A stretch of 40,277 nt of DNA from JAAYWY01 sp050945275 (lineage in GTDB: Bacteria; Bacillota; DTU030; DUMP01). The DNA is taken from assembly GCA_050945275.1 (NCBI GenBank), contig JBMNSQ010000002.1, positions 1 through 40,277 of the forward strand, read 5' to 3'. The notes under the pieces are model-generated. The model did not search any database and had not been told where the DNA came from. It worked only from the letters and a program-made list of their open reading frames with translations. Positions 1-5,819 of the stretch are shown one piece after another. The number at the start of each line of letters is the position of its first letter. The stretch's first letter is position 1. The position numbers were made by a program, and so were the translations under genes.

Positions 1-643
1 TATGACCCGCTACCCCTCGAGCTCCTGGATCTACGTCTTCGTCACTGATGGAATAACCTCTTTGCCTAATGAGGGCTACCTCTTTTTCCAAATCTTTAGC
101 GCTGGTTATGGTACTTTGCGTAAACTTTGTCATTGGCATCTGAGAAATTAGCCCTTTTCTGCGCTCTTCATCGTCTATATAAGCTAGCAATAGCTTAGGG
201 CAAGCGCCTGCATGCAAGGACGGTACCCGTAGTCCAATTTTTGCAGTAAGTTTAAGACCGTGGTTTCGTTCGCGTTTATCGATACAAACAGCGACGTCAC
301 CATCTAGTACAGTCAGATGGAGGGTCTCTTCAGTTCTTTCCACCAGCTCATCCAATGTGGGCTTAGATGCCAAAAGTAGAGCATTAGTGGGCTCAGCTAT
401 TTCCCCCAAAACATAGACCATGTACCCAAGACAATATTTTCCTGTGGCCGGGTTCAGTTGTAGTAATCCGTTTTTCTCCAAGGTCTTAACTAAACGAAAC
501 ACCTGATTCTTATTGGTCTCAAGCAGGTCTGCCAGTTCTGTAATGCCGTACTCATGCGGCGGCATAAGAAACTGTTTTAAAAGTCTCACCGCCTTTTCGA
601 CCGCTGTAATCACATACGGTAACCTTTTACCCCCCGTCTTCAT
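1..643 (-). CDS. IclR-family transcriptional regulator (partial, C-terminus outside window)
   Basis: A DNA-binding regulator of the IclR type. It starts at the ATG at 643 behind an AAGAAGGGG ribosome binding site and stays open to the first base, so about 214 residues are visible. The first ~75 residues form a winged helix-turn-helix (ITELADLLETNKNQVFRLVKTLEKNGLL). The rest is the effector-binding domain, including VPSLHAGACPKLLLAY and, at the window edge, GYSISDEDVDPGARGVAGH, which matches the family signature near the ligand pocket. The effector cannot be told from sequence. An inverted repeat overlaps its promoter, so autoregulation is likely. Frame was checked codon by codon at the edge. 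Family call is firm; specificity is unknown. Confidence 0.93.
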   Translation of the reverse strand, partial: MKTGGKRLPYVITAVEKAVRLLKQFLMPPHEYGITELADLLETNKNQVFRLVKTLEKNGLLQLNPATGKYCLGYMVYVLGEIAEPTNALLLASKPTLDELVERTEETLHLTVLDGDVAVCIDKRERNHGLKLTAKIGLRVPSLHAGACPKLLLAYIDDEERRKGLISQMPMTKFTQSTITSAKDLEKEVALIRQRGYSISDEDVDPGARGVAGH

Positions 644-666
644 CGTAACCCCTTCTTGTTATATGT

Positions 667-731
667 AGTCTAACGCAGTTATGATAGATATAAATTAGAC
701 TTATTTTATACCAGTAAGCTAATCATGGCAA
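667..731 (-). promoter_or_regulatory. Promoter and inverted-repeat operator of the IclR-type gene
   Basis: Read on the minus strand, TTGCCA (726-731) and TAAAAT (703-708) are 17 bases apart, a good housekeeping promoter pair; a TG-extended element overlaps it. Just downstream the arms AGTCTAA (667-673) and TTAGACT (695-701) form a perfect 7-bp inverted repeat across the expected transcription start. This is where a self-repressing IclR protein would bind. Promoter and repeat are seen; the binding is inferred. Confidence 0.55.
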
Positions 732-825
732 CCTACTTCAGTTCTTCCTATATGCGATAGTCGCTTAATATTGCCTGATTTTCCCCACTTATCGCGTTTA
801 TGTAACCTTTAACGACACAAAGAGC

Positions 826-858
826 AAAAACCCCCTAAAGCCGTTCGGCCAAAGGGGG
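826..858 (-). terminator. Rho-independent terminator after the glutamine-rich gene
   Basis: On the minus strand a hairpin with CCCCC/GGGGG outer arms and an inner GCC/GGC pairing (831-858) is followed by a T run (826-830). It lies about 45 bases after the stop codon of the 134-residue glutamine-rich gene. Confidence 0.75.
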
Positions 859-902
859 CTAAGTGGAAAACAAGATCGCTGTTTTGGTTATTTTCCCCTA
901 TA

Positions 903-1307
903 TTACTGCTGCTGTTGGTTGGGTTGCTGAACTTGCTGCAGCTGCTGAACCGACTGATCAAGTACCTGGCTCATCTGAGCAAAAACTTGGTTTGATTGAA
1001 TAGCCTGTTGAGCCTGCTGCAGTGATTGCATGGCTGATTGTAGTGCCTGTTGAACTTGCTGATCGGTTTGCTGCGTCTGTTGTAGCGCCTGTTGTTTTAA
1101 TTGGTTAAACATCTGTTGGAACTGAGCCGGACTTTGTCCACTGGCAGAAGCTGCTTGCTGAGCCAATTGCTGAAATTGTTGAGTAGCTTGATGTCCAGTA
1201 TTTGACTGCTGACCTGCTCTAGCACTGAGTGAACTCAGTTTCTGATTCACTTGCTCTGTCACCTCGTCTTGGATTTTTTGATCTTCCCAATCGGAGTATT
1301 CCGCCAT
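903..1307 (-). CDS. Glutamine-rich hypothetical protein (134 aa)
   Basis: Not recognised. About 49 of 134 residues are glutamine, in QQ-containing heptad-like spacing, and the chain ends in QQQQ. The first ~20 residues are acidic and charged (MAEYSDWEDQKIQDEV). There is no signal peptide, membrane segment or cysteine, so a cytoplasmic helical or self-associating protein is expected. The start is an ATG with AAGGAGG a few bases upstream. Translation is clearly intended: good RBS, terminator downstream and a coherent frame. It is followed at a distance of 78 bases (upstream on the same strand) by another Q-rich gene, and both diverge from hsp20. A structural, spore-coat-like or aggregation-prone role is possible but unproven. 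Confidence 0.8.
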   Translation of the reverse strand: MAEYSDWEDQKIQDEVTEQVNQKLSSLSARAGQQSNTGHQATQQFQQLAQQAASASGQSPAQFQQMFNQLKQQALQQTQQTDQQVQQALQSAMQSLQQAQQAIQSNQVFAQMSQVLDQSVQQLQQVQQPNQQQQ

Positions 1308-1385
1308 AGTGAAACCTCCTTTTACATGATGAGTTACATACCTAAATTGCCCTGACCTCTGCGCTTTTATGTGTTTCTGTTTGCA

Positions 1386-2093
1386 TTACTGCAAGTTATA
1401 ACGAAAACCAAATTCATTGATATTGTAGGTTACTTGGTGCATAATACGGCTCTTGTCTATCCCTTGTTTTAAATTGAGCAGCGCCATTTCTGCCTGACTT
1501 AGTTTGGTTAGTATATCACCATTTACAATAGTACTGCCTTGAGCAGGTTGCGAATTTGTTACCTGTCCCTGTGCGCTGGACTGGGTTTGAGCAGTTTGTA
1601 CTTCTAGGTTTTTTATTTCCTGGCTCAAGCTGGTTAGCTCAGTTAGAAGATCCTGCAAGCTTGTGCGCACTAAATCTTGGTCTTTTTGGACTTGCTGTAG
1701 CCCCTGGTGAGCCTGATCTTGCACATTGGTGGCTTCTTGGTTCAATTGTTTTAGTTGGTTATCCATTTGTTTCAAACCTTGAAGTAACATTGTGCGTTTC
1801 TGCGCTACCATTTCTTGTTTTAGCAAAGCATTATTGTTCTTAGCCGAGATCGAAGCGATTAAACCATTTTTCTTCCCCATTTCTTGCTCCAATGTTTGTA
1901 GGGTTTGATCCACCTGGGTAGTGAAACCTTGCTGTTTTTGGCCTAAATCTTGCAATTGAGTTTGAATACCCCGCATTAGATTTTGCATCTGCTGAACAAG
2001 ATTAAGTAAGTTGTCCTGGTGCGTTTGGTAGGCTGTTTGGACCGCATTATGCTTCTCTTGAACCCGCCTAATTAAATCGGTCGGAGTTGTCAT
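1386..2093 (-). CDS. Coiled-coil, glutamine-rich hypothetical protein (235 aa)
   Basis: Not recognised. Residues ~1-170 are nearly continuous amphipathic helix with leucine/glutamine heptads (LLNLVQQMQNLMRGIQTQLQ), typical of long coiled coils. A low-complexity linker rich in Q, S and T (~170-190) precedes a distinct C-terminal ~45-residue tail ending in NEFGFRYNLQ. There is no signal peptide or transmembrane segment. The start is an ATG with GGGAGA about 12 bases upstream. It is the promoter-proximal member of a two-gene minus-strand unit with the 134-residue glutamine-rich protein, and shares a 185-base divergent promoter region with hsp20. The shared glutamine bias suggests the two proteins act together; the function is unknown. 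Confidence 0.8.
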   Translation of the reverse strand: MTTPTDLIRRVQEKHNAVQTAYQTHQDNLLNLVQQMQNLMRGIQTQLQDLGQKQQGFTTQVDQTLQTLEQEMGKKNGLIASISAKNNNALLKQEMVAQKRTMLLQGLKQMDNQLKQLNQEATNVQDQAHQGLQQVQKDQDLVRTSLQDLLTELTSLSQEIKNLEVQTAQTQSSAQGQVTNSQPAQGSTIVNGDILTKLSQAEMALLNLKQGIDKSRIMHQVTYNINEFGFRYNLQ

Positions 2094-2179
2094 GGTCGAT
2101 ATCTCTCCCTTTAACAGACTGCACTTTGCTCAGTATTCCCTGTTTTAATTTCTCCATGTACCAAAACATCAACCCAGTG

Positions 2180-2210
2180 GCTGGAGTCAAATTTGGCCAG
2201 CTGATATAAC
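2180..2210 (+). promoter_or_regulatory. Candidate extended -10 promoter and small inverted repeat for hsp20
   Basis: TG-A-TATAAC (2202-2210) is an extended -10 element about 68 bases before the hsp20 start. No good -35 box is present. Arms GCTGG (2180-2184) and CCAGC (2197-2201) flank the -35 position and could be an operator. No CIRCE element (the HrcA site) was seen. Confidence 0.35.
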
Positions 2211-2278
2211 GTAAAAAGCCTAAATTAAGCTGCTACGAACCGGGCACAATAATAAAAACCTTTGAAGGAGGAAATCAG

Positions 2279-2719
2279 ATGGCACTTATCCGTTGGGATC
2301 CGTTTTCTGAACTGGAACCGTTTCGGGAGGATTTTAGCCGGCTCTTTGATCGCTACAGCAATTTGTTTGGAATGCGAAGCTGGCAACCAGCGTTGGACCT
2401 AGTGGAAAACAATAACGATTTTGTTCTTAAAGTAGAAGTGCCGGGAATGGAACCGGAAGATGTGGACATAACGGTAACCGACAATTCGGTGGTCATCAGT
2501 GGCAGTATGAGTCAAGAAGAAGAAAAGAAGAATGAAGGTGGCTATCTTAGGTCGGAGCGGCGTTATGGTAAGTTTATGCGCAACATAGCGTTACCGGCAG
2601 AGATTGTACCAGACAAGACAAAAGCCACTTTCAAAAACGGTCTACTGACAATAACCTTGCCCAAAGCGGACCCAGGGCGAACTAACGGGGTTAAGATCAA
2701 GATAGACCACCTGCAGTAG
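2279..2719 (+). CDS. Hsp20/alpha-crystallin family small heat-shock protein
   Basis: An ATP-independent holdase chaperone that binds unfolding proteins in the cytoplasm as large oligomers. The 146-residue length is normal. An N-terminal arm (~1-38, DPFSELEPFREDFSRLFDRY) is followed by the alpha-crystallin domain (~40-135), with the conserved VPGMEPEDVDITV and GLLTITLPKA strands. The C-terminal IKI is in the position of the I-x-I/V anchoring motif. The ATG is preceded by a perfect AAGGAGG. It is likely co-transcribed with the ymaF-family gene 78 bases downstream and is divergent from the glutamine-rich pair. Identification is secure. Confidence 0.96.
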   Translation: MALIRWDPFSELEPFREDFSRLFDRYSNLFGMRSWQPALDLVENNNDFVLKVEVPGMEPEDVDITVTDNSVVISGSMSQEEEKKNEGGYLRSERRYGKFMRNIALPAEIVPDKTKATFKNGLLTITLPKADPGRTNGVKIKIDHLQ

Positions 2720-2741
2720 GGCACGATATAGCACCATCTTA

Positions 2742-2788
2742 CCTCCCTCCCCATAAACTATAGAGCGAATCCATTTTGGAGAGGGAGG
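2742..2788 (+). promoter_or_regulatory. Possible RBS-sequestering hairpin ahead of the ymaF-like gene
   Basis: CCTCCCTC at 2742-2749 is exactly complementary to GAGGGAGG at 2781-2788, and three further pairs follow after one mismatch. The right arm covers part of the Shine-Dalgarno sequence (2786-2791) of the gene starting at 2798. In the hsp20-ymaF message this could mask the ribosome site. Pairing is seen; function is inferred, and a purine-rich RBS raises the odds of chance complementarity. Confidence 0.35.
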
Positions 2789-2797
2789 AGGAACTTT

Positions 2798-3169
2798 ATG
2801 ACCACGACAGAAAAGAAAGAGCAAGATCAACCGCAGGCTCTAAATTTGGAAGCCGAACAATACCACCGGCATGTTCATACCCACAACGGTGTTACCTCTG
2901 TAGATATGGGACACGTCCACGAACACCCAGGAGTAACCGGTGTAGCCCAAGGAATGGGGGAAAGCCATTATCACCGCATTTGGGGAGCCACTAGTTTTAA
3001 TCGTGGCCATTTTCATGTATATGACGCCAATACTGGCCCGGCCATAATGACCGGCCAAGGGCATCATACGCATTATGTCCAGCTGCGGACTTCATTTAAC
3101 GATGGTCATTCCCATACCATTATGGGATTTGTGGAAATCCTAGGTCGGGAAATGAAACACGAACATTAA
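2798..3169 (+). CDS. ymaF: YmaF-family histidine-rich protein
   Basis: A 123-residue protein of the YmaF family, whose biochemical role is not established. About 20 residues are histidine, set in repeated HxH or HxHxH pairs (HVHTHNG, HVHEHPG, ESHYHRIWG, RGHFHVY, GHHTHY, GHSHTIMG). The last copies carry the family signature around ATSFNRGHFH. The spacing suggests a repeated beta structure presenting metal ligands. There is no signal peptide. The ATG follows GGGAGGAGG by 6 bases; an overlapping upstream ATG in another frame was rejected. Position behind hsp20 suggests a stress-linked, perhaps metal-buffering, role, which is inference only. Confidence 0.85.
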   Translation: MTTTEKKEQDQPQALNLEAEQYHRHVHTHNGVTSVDMGHVHEHPGVTGVAQGMGESHYHRIWGATSFNRGHFHVYDANTGPAIMTGQGHHTHYVQLRTSFNDGHSHTIMGFVEILGREMKHEH

Positions 3170-3197
3170 TTTTACGGGGGCAATTGCCCCCGTAAAA
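3170..3197 (+). terminator. Perfect palindrome hairpin after ymaF
   Basis: A 28-base perfect palindrome (arms TTTTACGGGGGCAA and its complement) starts two bases after the ymaF stop. It lacks a T run on the plus strand, so it is an imperfect intrinsic terminator, but its place between convergent genes supports that role. Confidence 0.55.
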
Positions 3198-3240
3198 AAA
3201 CCTTTTCTCTGTTCTGGTGTTCCCAGCTTCAAAGAAAAGG
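3194..3240 (-). terminator. Rho-independent terminator of the FMN-binding lipoprotein gene
   Basis: On the minus strand CCTTTTCTTTG (3230-3240) pairs with CAGAGAAAAGG (3201-3211), with 10 of 11 positions matched, and is followed directly by seven Ts (3194-3200). It is 35 bases after the stop codon. Confidence 0.8.
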
Positions 3241-3275
3241 TCTACATAAAAAAATGATTACCTTTGATAAAATGG

Positions 3276-4025
3276 TTATTTGGTTTCAGCTAATTTTAAC
3301 GCATTAGCCACAGCCTCGTTCCAGCTTTTAGTGGAATGAGTAGCTCCGGATACATTGTCTACCGGCCCACCGTTTGTCTCCACAAACTTAGCTGGTAATT
3401 CTTTGTGTGCATCTACCGCTTCTTGCCAGGGGTAGGTGTTATAATCTTTAAACTCACCGTTCTCGGTAACTTCTTTTAGCTCTACCGCCGTTACTTTGTC
3501 ATTTTCAATAGTTACAATAGCTAAGGAAGCTAAGGAGTAGCCGTAGTCGCTATCCGATGATTTACCCATAAACACTCCATCAAAGTATCTGGTGCTAACA
3601 GACGGGTTCACCTTTGCTTTTTCAAGAGCTCTGGCTACAGCTTGCTTGTAGTTCATGCTACTGATGGTAGCACCGGAAAAATCATCTACCTCGGCTGAGT
3701 TGGTCTCGACAAAACGTTGACCCATTTCTTTGTTAGCCTTAACAGACGGCTCGTATTTATAGCTGCTAAAATCTTTTTCTACACCTAGCTCAATAATCTC
3801 GGACAGCCCTACTTTGGAAATCTTACCCTTGTTTATGGTAACCACGGCTACGCTATAACCATGGTCATCAACATCTGATGTTCCTTGGTACGTACCATCA
3901 TTATAAGTTGCTTGGGCGACAGGTTTCTGGGCGGCAGGTTTTTGCTGTGGCCCTTGAGTTACACTACAACCAGCTACGATTACCACTAGTACCACTATCA
4001 TCAGAGACATCACAAAACGTTTCAT
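3276..4025 (-). CDS. FMN-binding domain lipoprotein with two FMN_bind repeats
   Basis: An exported lipoprotein, 249 residues from the chosen start, likely carrying flavin outside the membrane. The signal peptide MKRFVMSLMIVVLVVIVAGC ends in a VAGC lipobox (Cys20). Two related domains follow, ~40-138 and ~146-247. Each ends with the family motif: DDFSGATISS (SGAT at 117-120) and DNVSGATHST (226-229), the site where related proteins hold or covalently bind FMN via threonine. I chose the ATG at 4025 because GGGAGGAG precedes it; the ATG 27 bases further upstream has no RBS and would spoil the signal peptide. A partner flavin transferase or electron-transfer complex is not in the window. The redox role is inferred from the family. 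Confidence 0.88.
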   Translation of the reverse strand: MKRFVMSLMIVVLVVIVAGCSVTQGPQQKPAAQKPVAQATYNDGTYQGTSDVDDHGYSVAVVTINKGKISKVGLSEIIELGVEKDFSSYKYEPSVKANKEMGQRFVETNSAEVDDFSGATISSMNYKQAVARALEKAKVNPSVSTRYFDGVFMGKSSDSDYGYSLASLAIVTIENDKVTAVELKEVTENGEFKDYNTYPWQEAVDAHKELPAKFVETNGGPVDNVSGATHSTKSWNEAVANALKLAETK

Positions 4026-4220
4026 TCTTTTAGCTCTCCTCCCCCTGAGCATAAACCCAATAAAATAATCTGGCCCTTTAACGCTTTGCGGTCTAGATCA
4101 TTCAGCACCCCCTTTCAATGTGCCGAAATCGCATACATACCGGTATTGTTACTTTTTGGCTAGTGTTGATTTTCGCCCTATCTGTTTGTTTTTTAACTAT
4201 CTTGTTTTTTCGCTTACACT

Positions 4221-4249
4221 ATTATACACAAAAGTACCAGCGATGACAA
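4221..4249 (-). promoter_or_regulatory. Near-consensus housekeeping promoter for the FMN-binding lipoprotein
   Basis: On the minus strand TTGTCA (4244-4249) and a perfect TATAAT (4221-4226) are separated by exactly 17 bases. This is among the best promoters in the window. Transcription would begin near 4214, giving a leader of about 190 bases. Confidence 0.75.
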
Positions 4250-4320
4250 GAAAATAATTTGAAAAATAAATGTGCTATTATAATCCCTTGTACCGGTGCA
4301 ATTGCTGGAAATTAATAAGG

Positions 4321-4342
4321 AAGCCGTCTATGAAAACGGCTT
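4321..4342 (-). terminator. Weak hairpin after the LUD-domain gene
   Basis: AAGCCGT and ACGGCTT (7-bp arms, 8-base loop) lie about 125 bases downstream of the LUD gene stop. The following sequence on the minus strand is CCTTATTAATTT, only a poor T run, so termination is uncertain. Confidence 0.3.
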
Positions 4343-4465
4343 GCCTAGCAGAAGTAAGGTTCGCGAATTGTCACCTTAAATGTGCGCTACTCAGCGAACT
4401 TATTCCCATTGTTATCCTTTTGTTATACCCCCGCCTAGTAGGGGTGCAAGGCTTTAGTGCTCTGA

Positions 4466-5080
4466 TTAATATCCTAGATTCTCTCGTACCAGGATCACCT
4501 CTAGCTCGGTTAGGCTAGGGCAACGATCGATTATTACCGTCACTCGGCACATCCGTCCCGATGCATTGCAGTCGTTACACTGACCGGCAACCCCACAAGG
4601 AGTCCCAGTGTTTAGACGCTGGGCATTCTTTGGCGCAGCCACTTGGTGTATACGGTCAAAAGCAGCCTCTAGATTCGGAACTACTTTGTTTTGACCGCAA
4701 ACCAAAATCACCTTAGGAGGTCCGAACACCATAGCAGCCACTCTGTTGCCGACACCATCGATATTTACCAGACGACCATCCTCTGTAACGGCGTTGGAGC
4801 TAGCTAAAAAAACATCTGATGTAAGCTGGCCACGTCTTAGAGCCATAACCTCTTCTGGTGTTTTGCCGCGCCAATGCCAGTATATGGAGCAATCTTTGGC
4901 TTCCAGCCCCTCTACTACATCCAGCGATTCAATAGTGCGAGAGCCACCGATCCCTACCTTTTGCCCGGGCTGAACTTCTTCTAGGATAATCTGTTTGGCT
5001 TCCTCAGCTGTGGAAACGATACGGGTCTTGATGCCATGCCCTTCCAGAGACTTTTGGGCCCTAAGCAGTCTTTCCTCCAA
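4466..5080 (-). CDS. LUD-domain protein (LutC/DUF162-like, lactate-utilisation family)
   Basis: A 204-residue member of the LUD (LutC/YkgG/DUF162) family, whose best-known members work in L-lactate oxidation complexes. The core is recognisable from VGIGGSRT (~42-49), SSNAVTEDGRLVNIDGVGNR (94-113) and GPPKVILVCGQNKVV (120-134). A C-terminal cysteine group (Cys162, 168, 171, 178, in TPCGVAGQCNDCNASGRMCR) could bind a metal. No lutA or lutB partner is adjacent, so a role in lactate use is not shown. The start is TTG at 5080: no ATG is available in frame nearby, and AAAGGGG lies about 10 bases upstream. It follows rlmH, separated by a terminator and a structured intergenic region. Confidence 0.85.
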   Translation of the reverse strand: MEERLLRAQKSLEGHGIKTRIVSTAEEAKQIILEEVQPGQKVGIGGSRTIESLDVVEGLEAKDCSIYWHWRGKTPEEVMALRRGQLTSDVFLASSNAVTEDGRLVNIDGVGNRVAAMVFGPPKVILVCGQNKVVPNLEAAFDRIHQVAAPKNAQRLNTGTPCGVAGQCNDCNASGRMCRVTVIIDRCPSLTELEVILVRENLGY

Positions 5081-5152
5081 CCGAAACCGCCCCTTTCTTA
5101 AATCATCACTATGTTAATATTCAGCATAAAGGGGCTCATTCCTGCTAACAAA

Positions 5153-5303
5153 GCACGGAACGAGACGGGACTTGTTCCCTACCGCATCCAAGACGGGTCT
5201 TTACCGTGCACTAAAATACCTGCGGGCCGGGACGACAGAGGCCAGACTGCAAGATAGTCCCTACAAGTGGAAAACGGGTGCTTTGCATTATCTCTGTGCC
5301 CGC
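5153..5303. ncRNA. Structured intergenic segment, possible leader or small RNA (unidentified)
   Basis: Several nested pairings are visible. GCACGG (5153-5158) pairs with CCGTGC (5204-5209) and encloses two small hairpins, GGGA/TCCC (5167-5170, 5176-5179) and AAGA/TCTT (5190-5193, 5198-5201), giving a three-way-junction shape. A second outer stem GCGGGC/GCCCGC (5222-5227, 5298-5303) encloses GGGAC/GTCCC (5229-5233, 5257-5261). It matches no riboswitch or RNA family I can recall. If transcribed on the minus strand it would be the leader of the LUD gene. Part of the right end (CTCTGTGCCCGCCC) resembles the intergenic repeat at 26.4 kb, so it may be a degraded repeat instead. Confidence 0.3.
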
Positions 5304-5305
5304 CC

Positions 5306-5333
5306 AAAAACAAAACGGCACAAAGGCCGTTTT
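5306..5333 (-). terminator. Rho-independent terminator after rlmH
   Basis: Minus-strand arms AAAACGGC and GCCGTTTT (5326-5333, 5312-5319) with a 6-base loop are followed by a T-rich run (5306-5310). The hairpin begins within a few bases of the rlmH stop codon. Confidence 0.8.
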
Positions 5334-5336
5334 GCT

Positions 5337-5819
5337 TTAATAATGATAAGGCTCGTTGGCGTTTATTTTGCAGGCACGATACAGTTGCTCCAGTAAAATA
5401 AGGCGGGCCAGTTCATGAGTAAAGGTAAGGCGGGATAGAGAAAGAACTAACCCTGCCCGCTGAAGGACAACCGGGGACAATCCTAGGGTACCGCCGATAG
5501 CCAGGGCCAAGCGGCTATGACCCTGGGCTGCCAGTTTCTCAAGCTGGGACGCTAGCTTCACCGATGTGAATTGCTGCCCTTCTTCGCTCAAAGCAATTAG
5601 ATACTCGCTCGGTTTCATTGCTGCTAATATAATTTGAGCTTCTTGGTCTTTAATGGCATTTATTGTGGCAGTACTTAGGCGAGCAGGAACTTTGGCCGCC
5701 GGTAAAATCACCAGTTCTGTCCTGGCGTATGGCTGCAGGCGTTTAAGATACTCGCGGTTACCAGCGGCGATGAAATTAGTTCTCGTCTTACCTAAGGTGA
5801 GAATACGAATTTGCAGCAT
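5337..5819 (-). CDS. rlmH: 23S rRNA (pseudouridine1915-N3)-methyltransferase RlmH
   Basis: A SPOUT-class methyltransferase that uses S-adenosylmethionine to methylate pseudouridine 1915 in helix 69 of 23S rRNA on assembled ribosomes. The 160-residue length is normal. The trefoil-knot cofactor loop is LAIGGTLGLSP, and the invariant C-terminal stretch LSLSRLTFTHELARLILLEQ...ANEPYHY is intact. The ATG abuts the stop codon of the upstream carboxyltransferase gene (TAAATG), so translation is probably coupled. rlmH next to htrA/wal genes is a long-standing Firmicute arrangement; here the carboxyltransferase gene lies between htrA and rlmH. Confidence 0.96.
   Translation of the reverse strand: MLQIRILTLGKTRTNFIAAGNREYLKRLQPYARTELVILPAAKVPARLSTATINAIKDQEAQIILAAMKPSEYLIALSEEGQQFTSVKLASQLEKLAAQGHSRLALAIGGTLGLSPVVLQRAGLVLSLSRLTFTHELARLILLEQLYRACKINANEPYHY

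Larger units (their letters stand above)
4026..4465. other. Intergenic region between the LUD gene and the FMN lipoprotein gene
   Basis: This 440-base stretch has no supportable gene. It holds the lipoprotein promoter (4221-4249), a ~190-base transcribed leader without a recognisable riboswitch, and a small hairpin (4321-4342). The leader contains an RBS-like AAAGGGGG followed by a start and a stop two codons later. Confidence 0.6.

Noticed and set aside
1556..1843. Plus-strand open frame with hydrophobic, membrane-like translation
   Set aside because: It is the antisense shadow of the glutamine-rich coiled coil (complement of CAG/CAA/TTG codons gives Leu-rich sequence) and has no RBS.
2094..2278. 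CIRCE element expected upstream of a heat-shock gene
   Set aside because: No TTAGCACTC-N9-GAGTGCTAA pattern or close variant is present in this gap.
2776..2994. Alternative overlapping open frame over the ymaF-like gene
   Set aside because: The ymaF frame has the RBS at correct spacing and a family match; the other translation is Arg/Pro-rich and not family-like.
5172..5396. Plus-strand open frame of 74 codons between the LUD gene and rlmH
   Set aside because: No RBS; it covers the structured region and the rlmH terminator and then runs antisense into rlmH.
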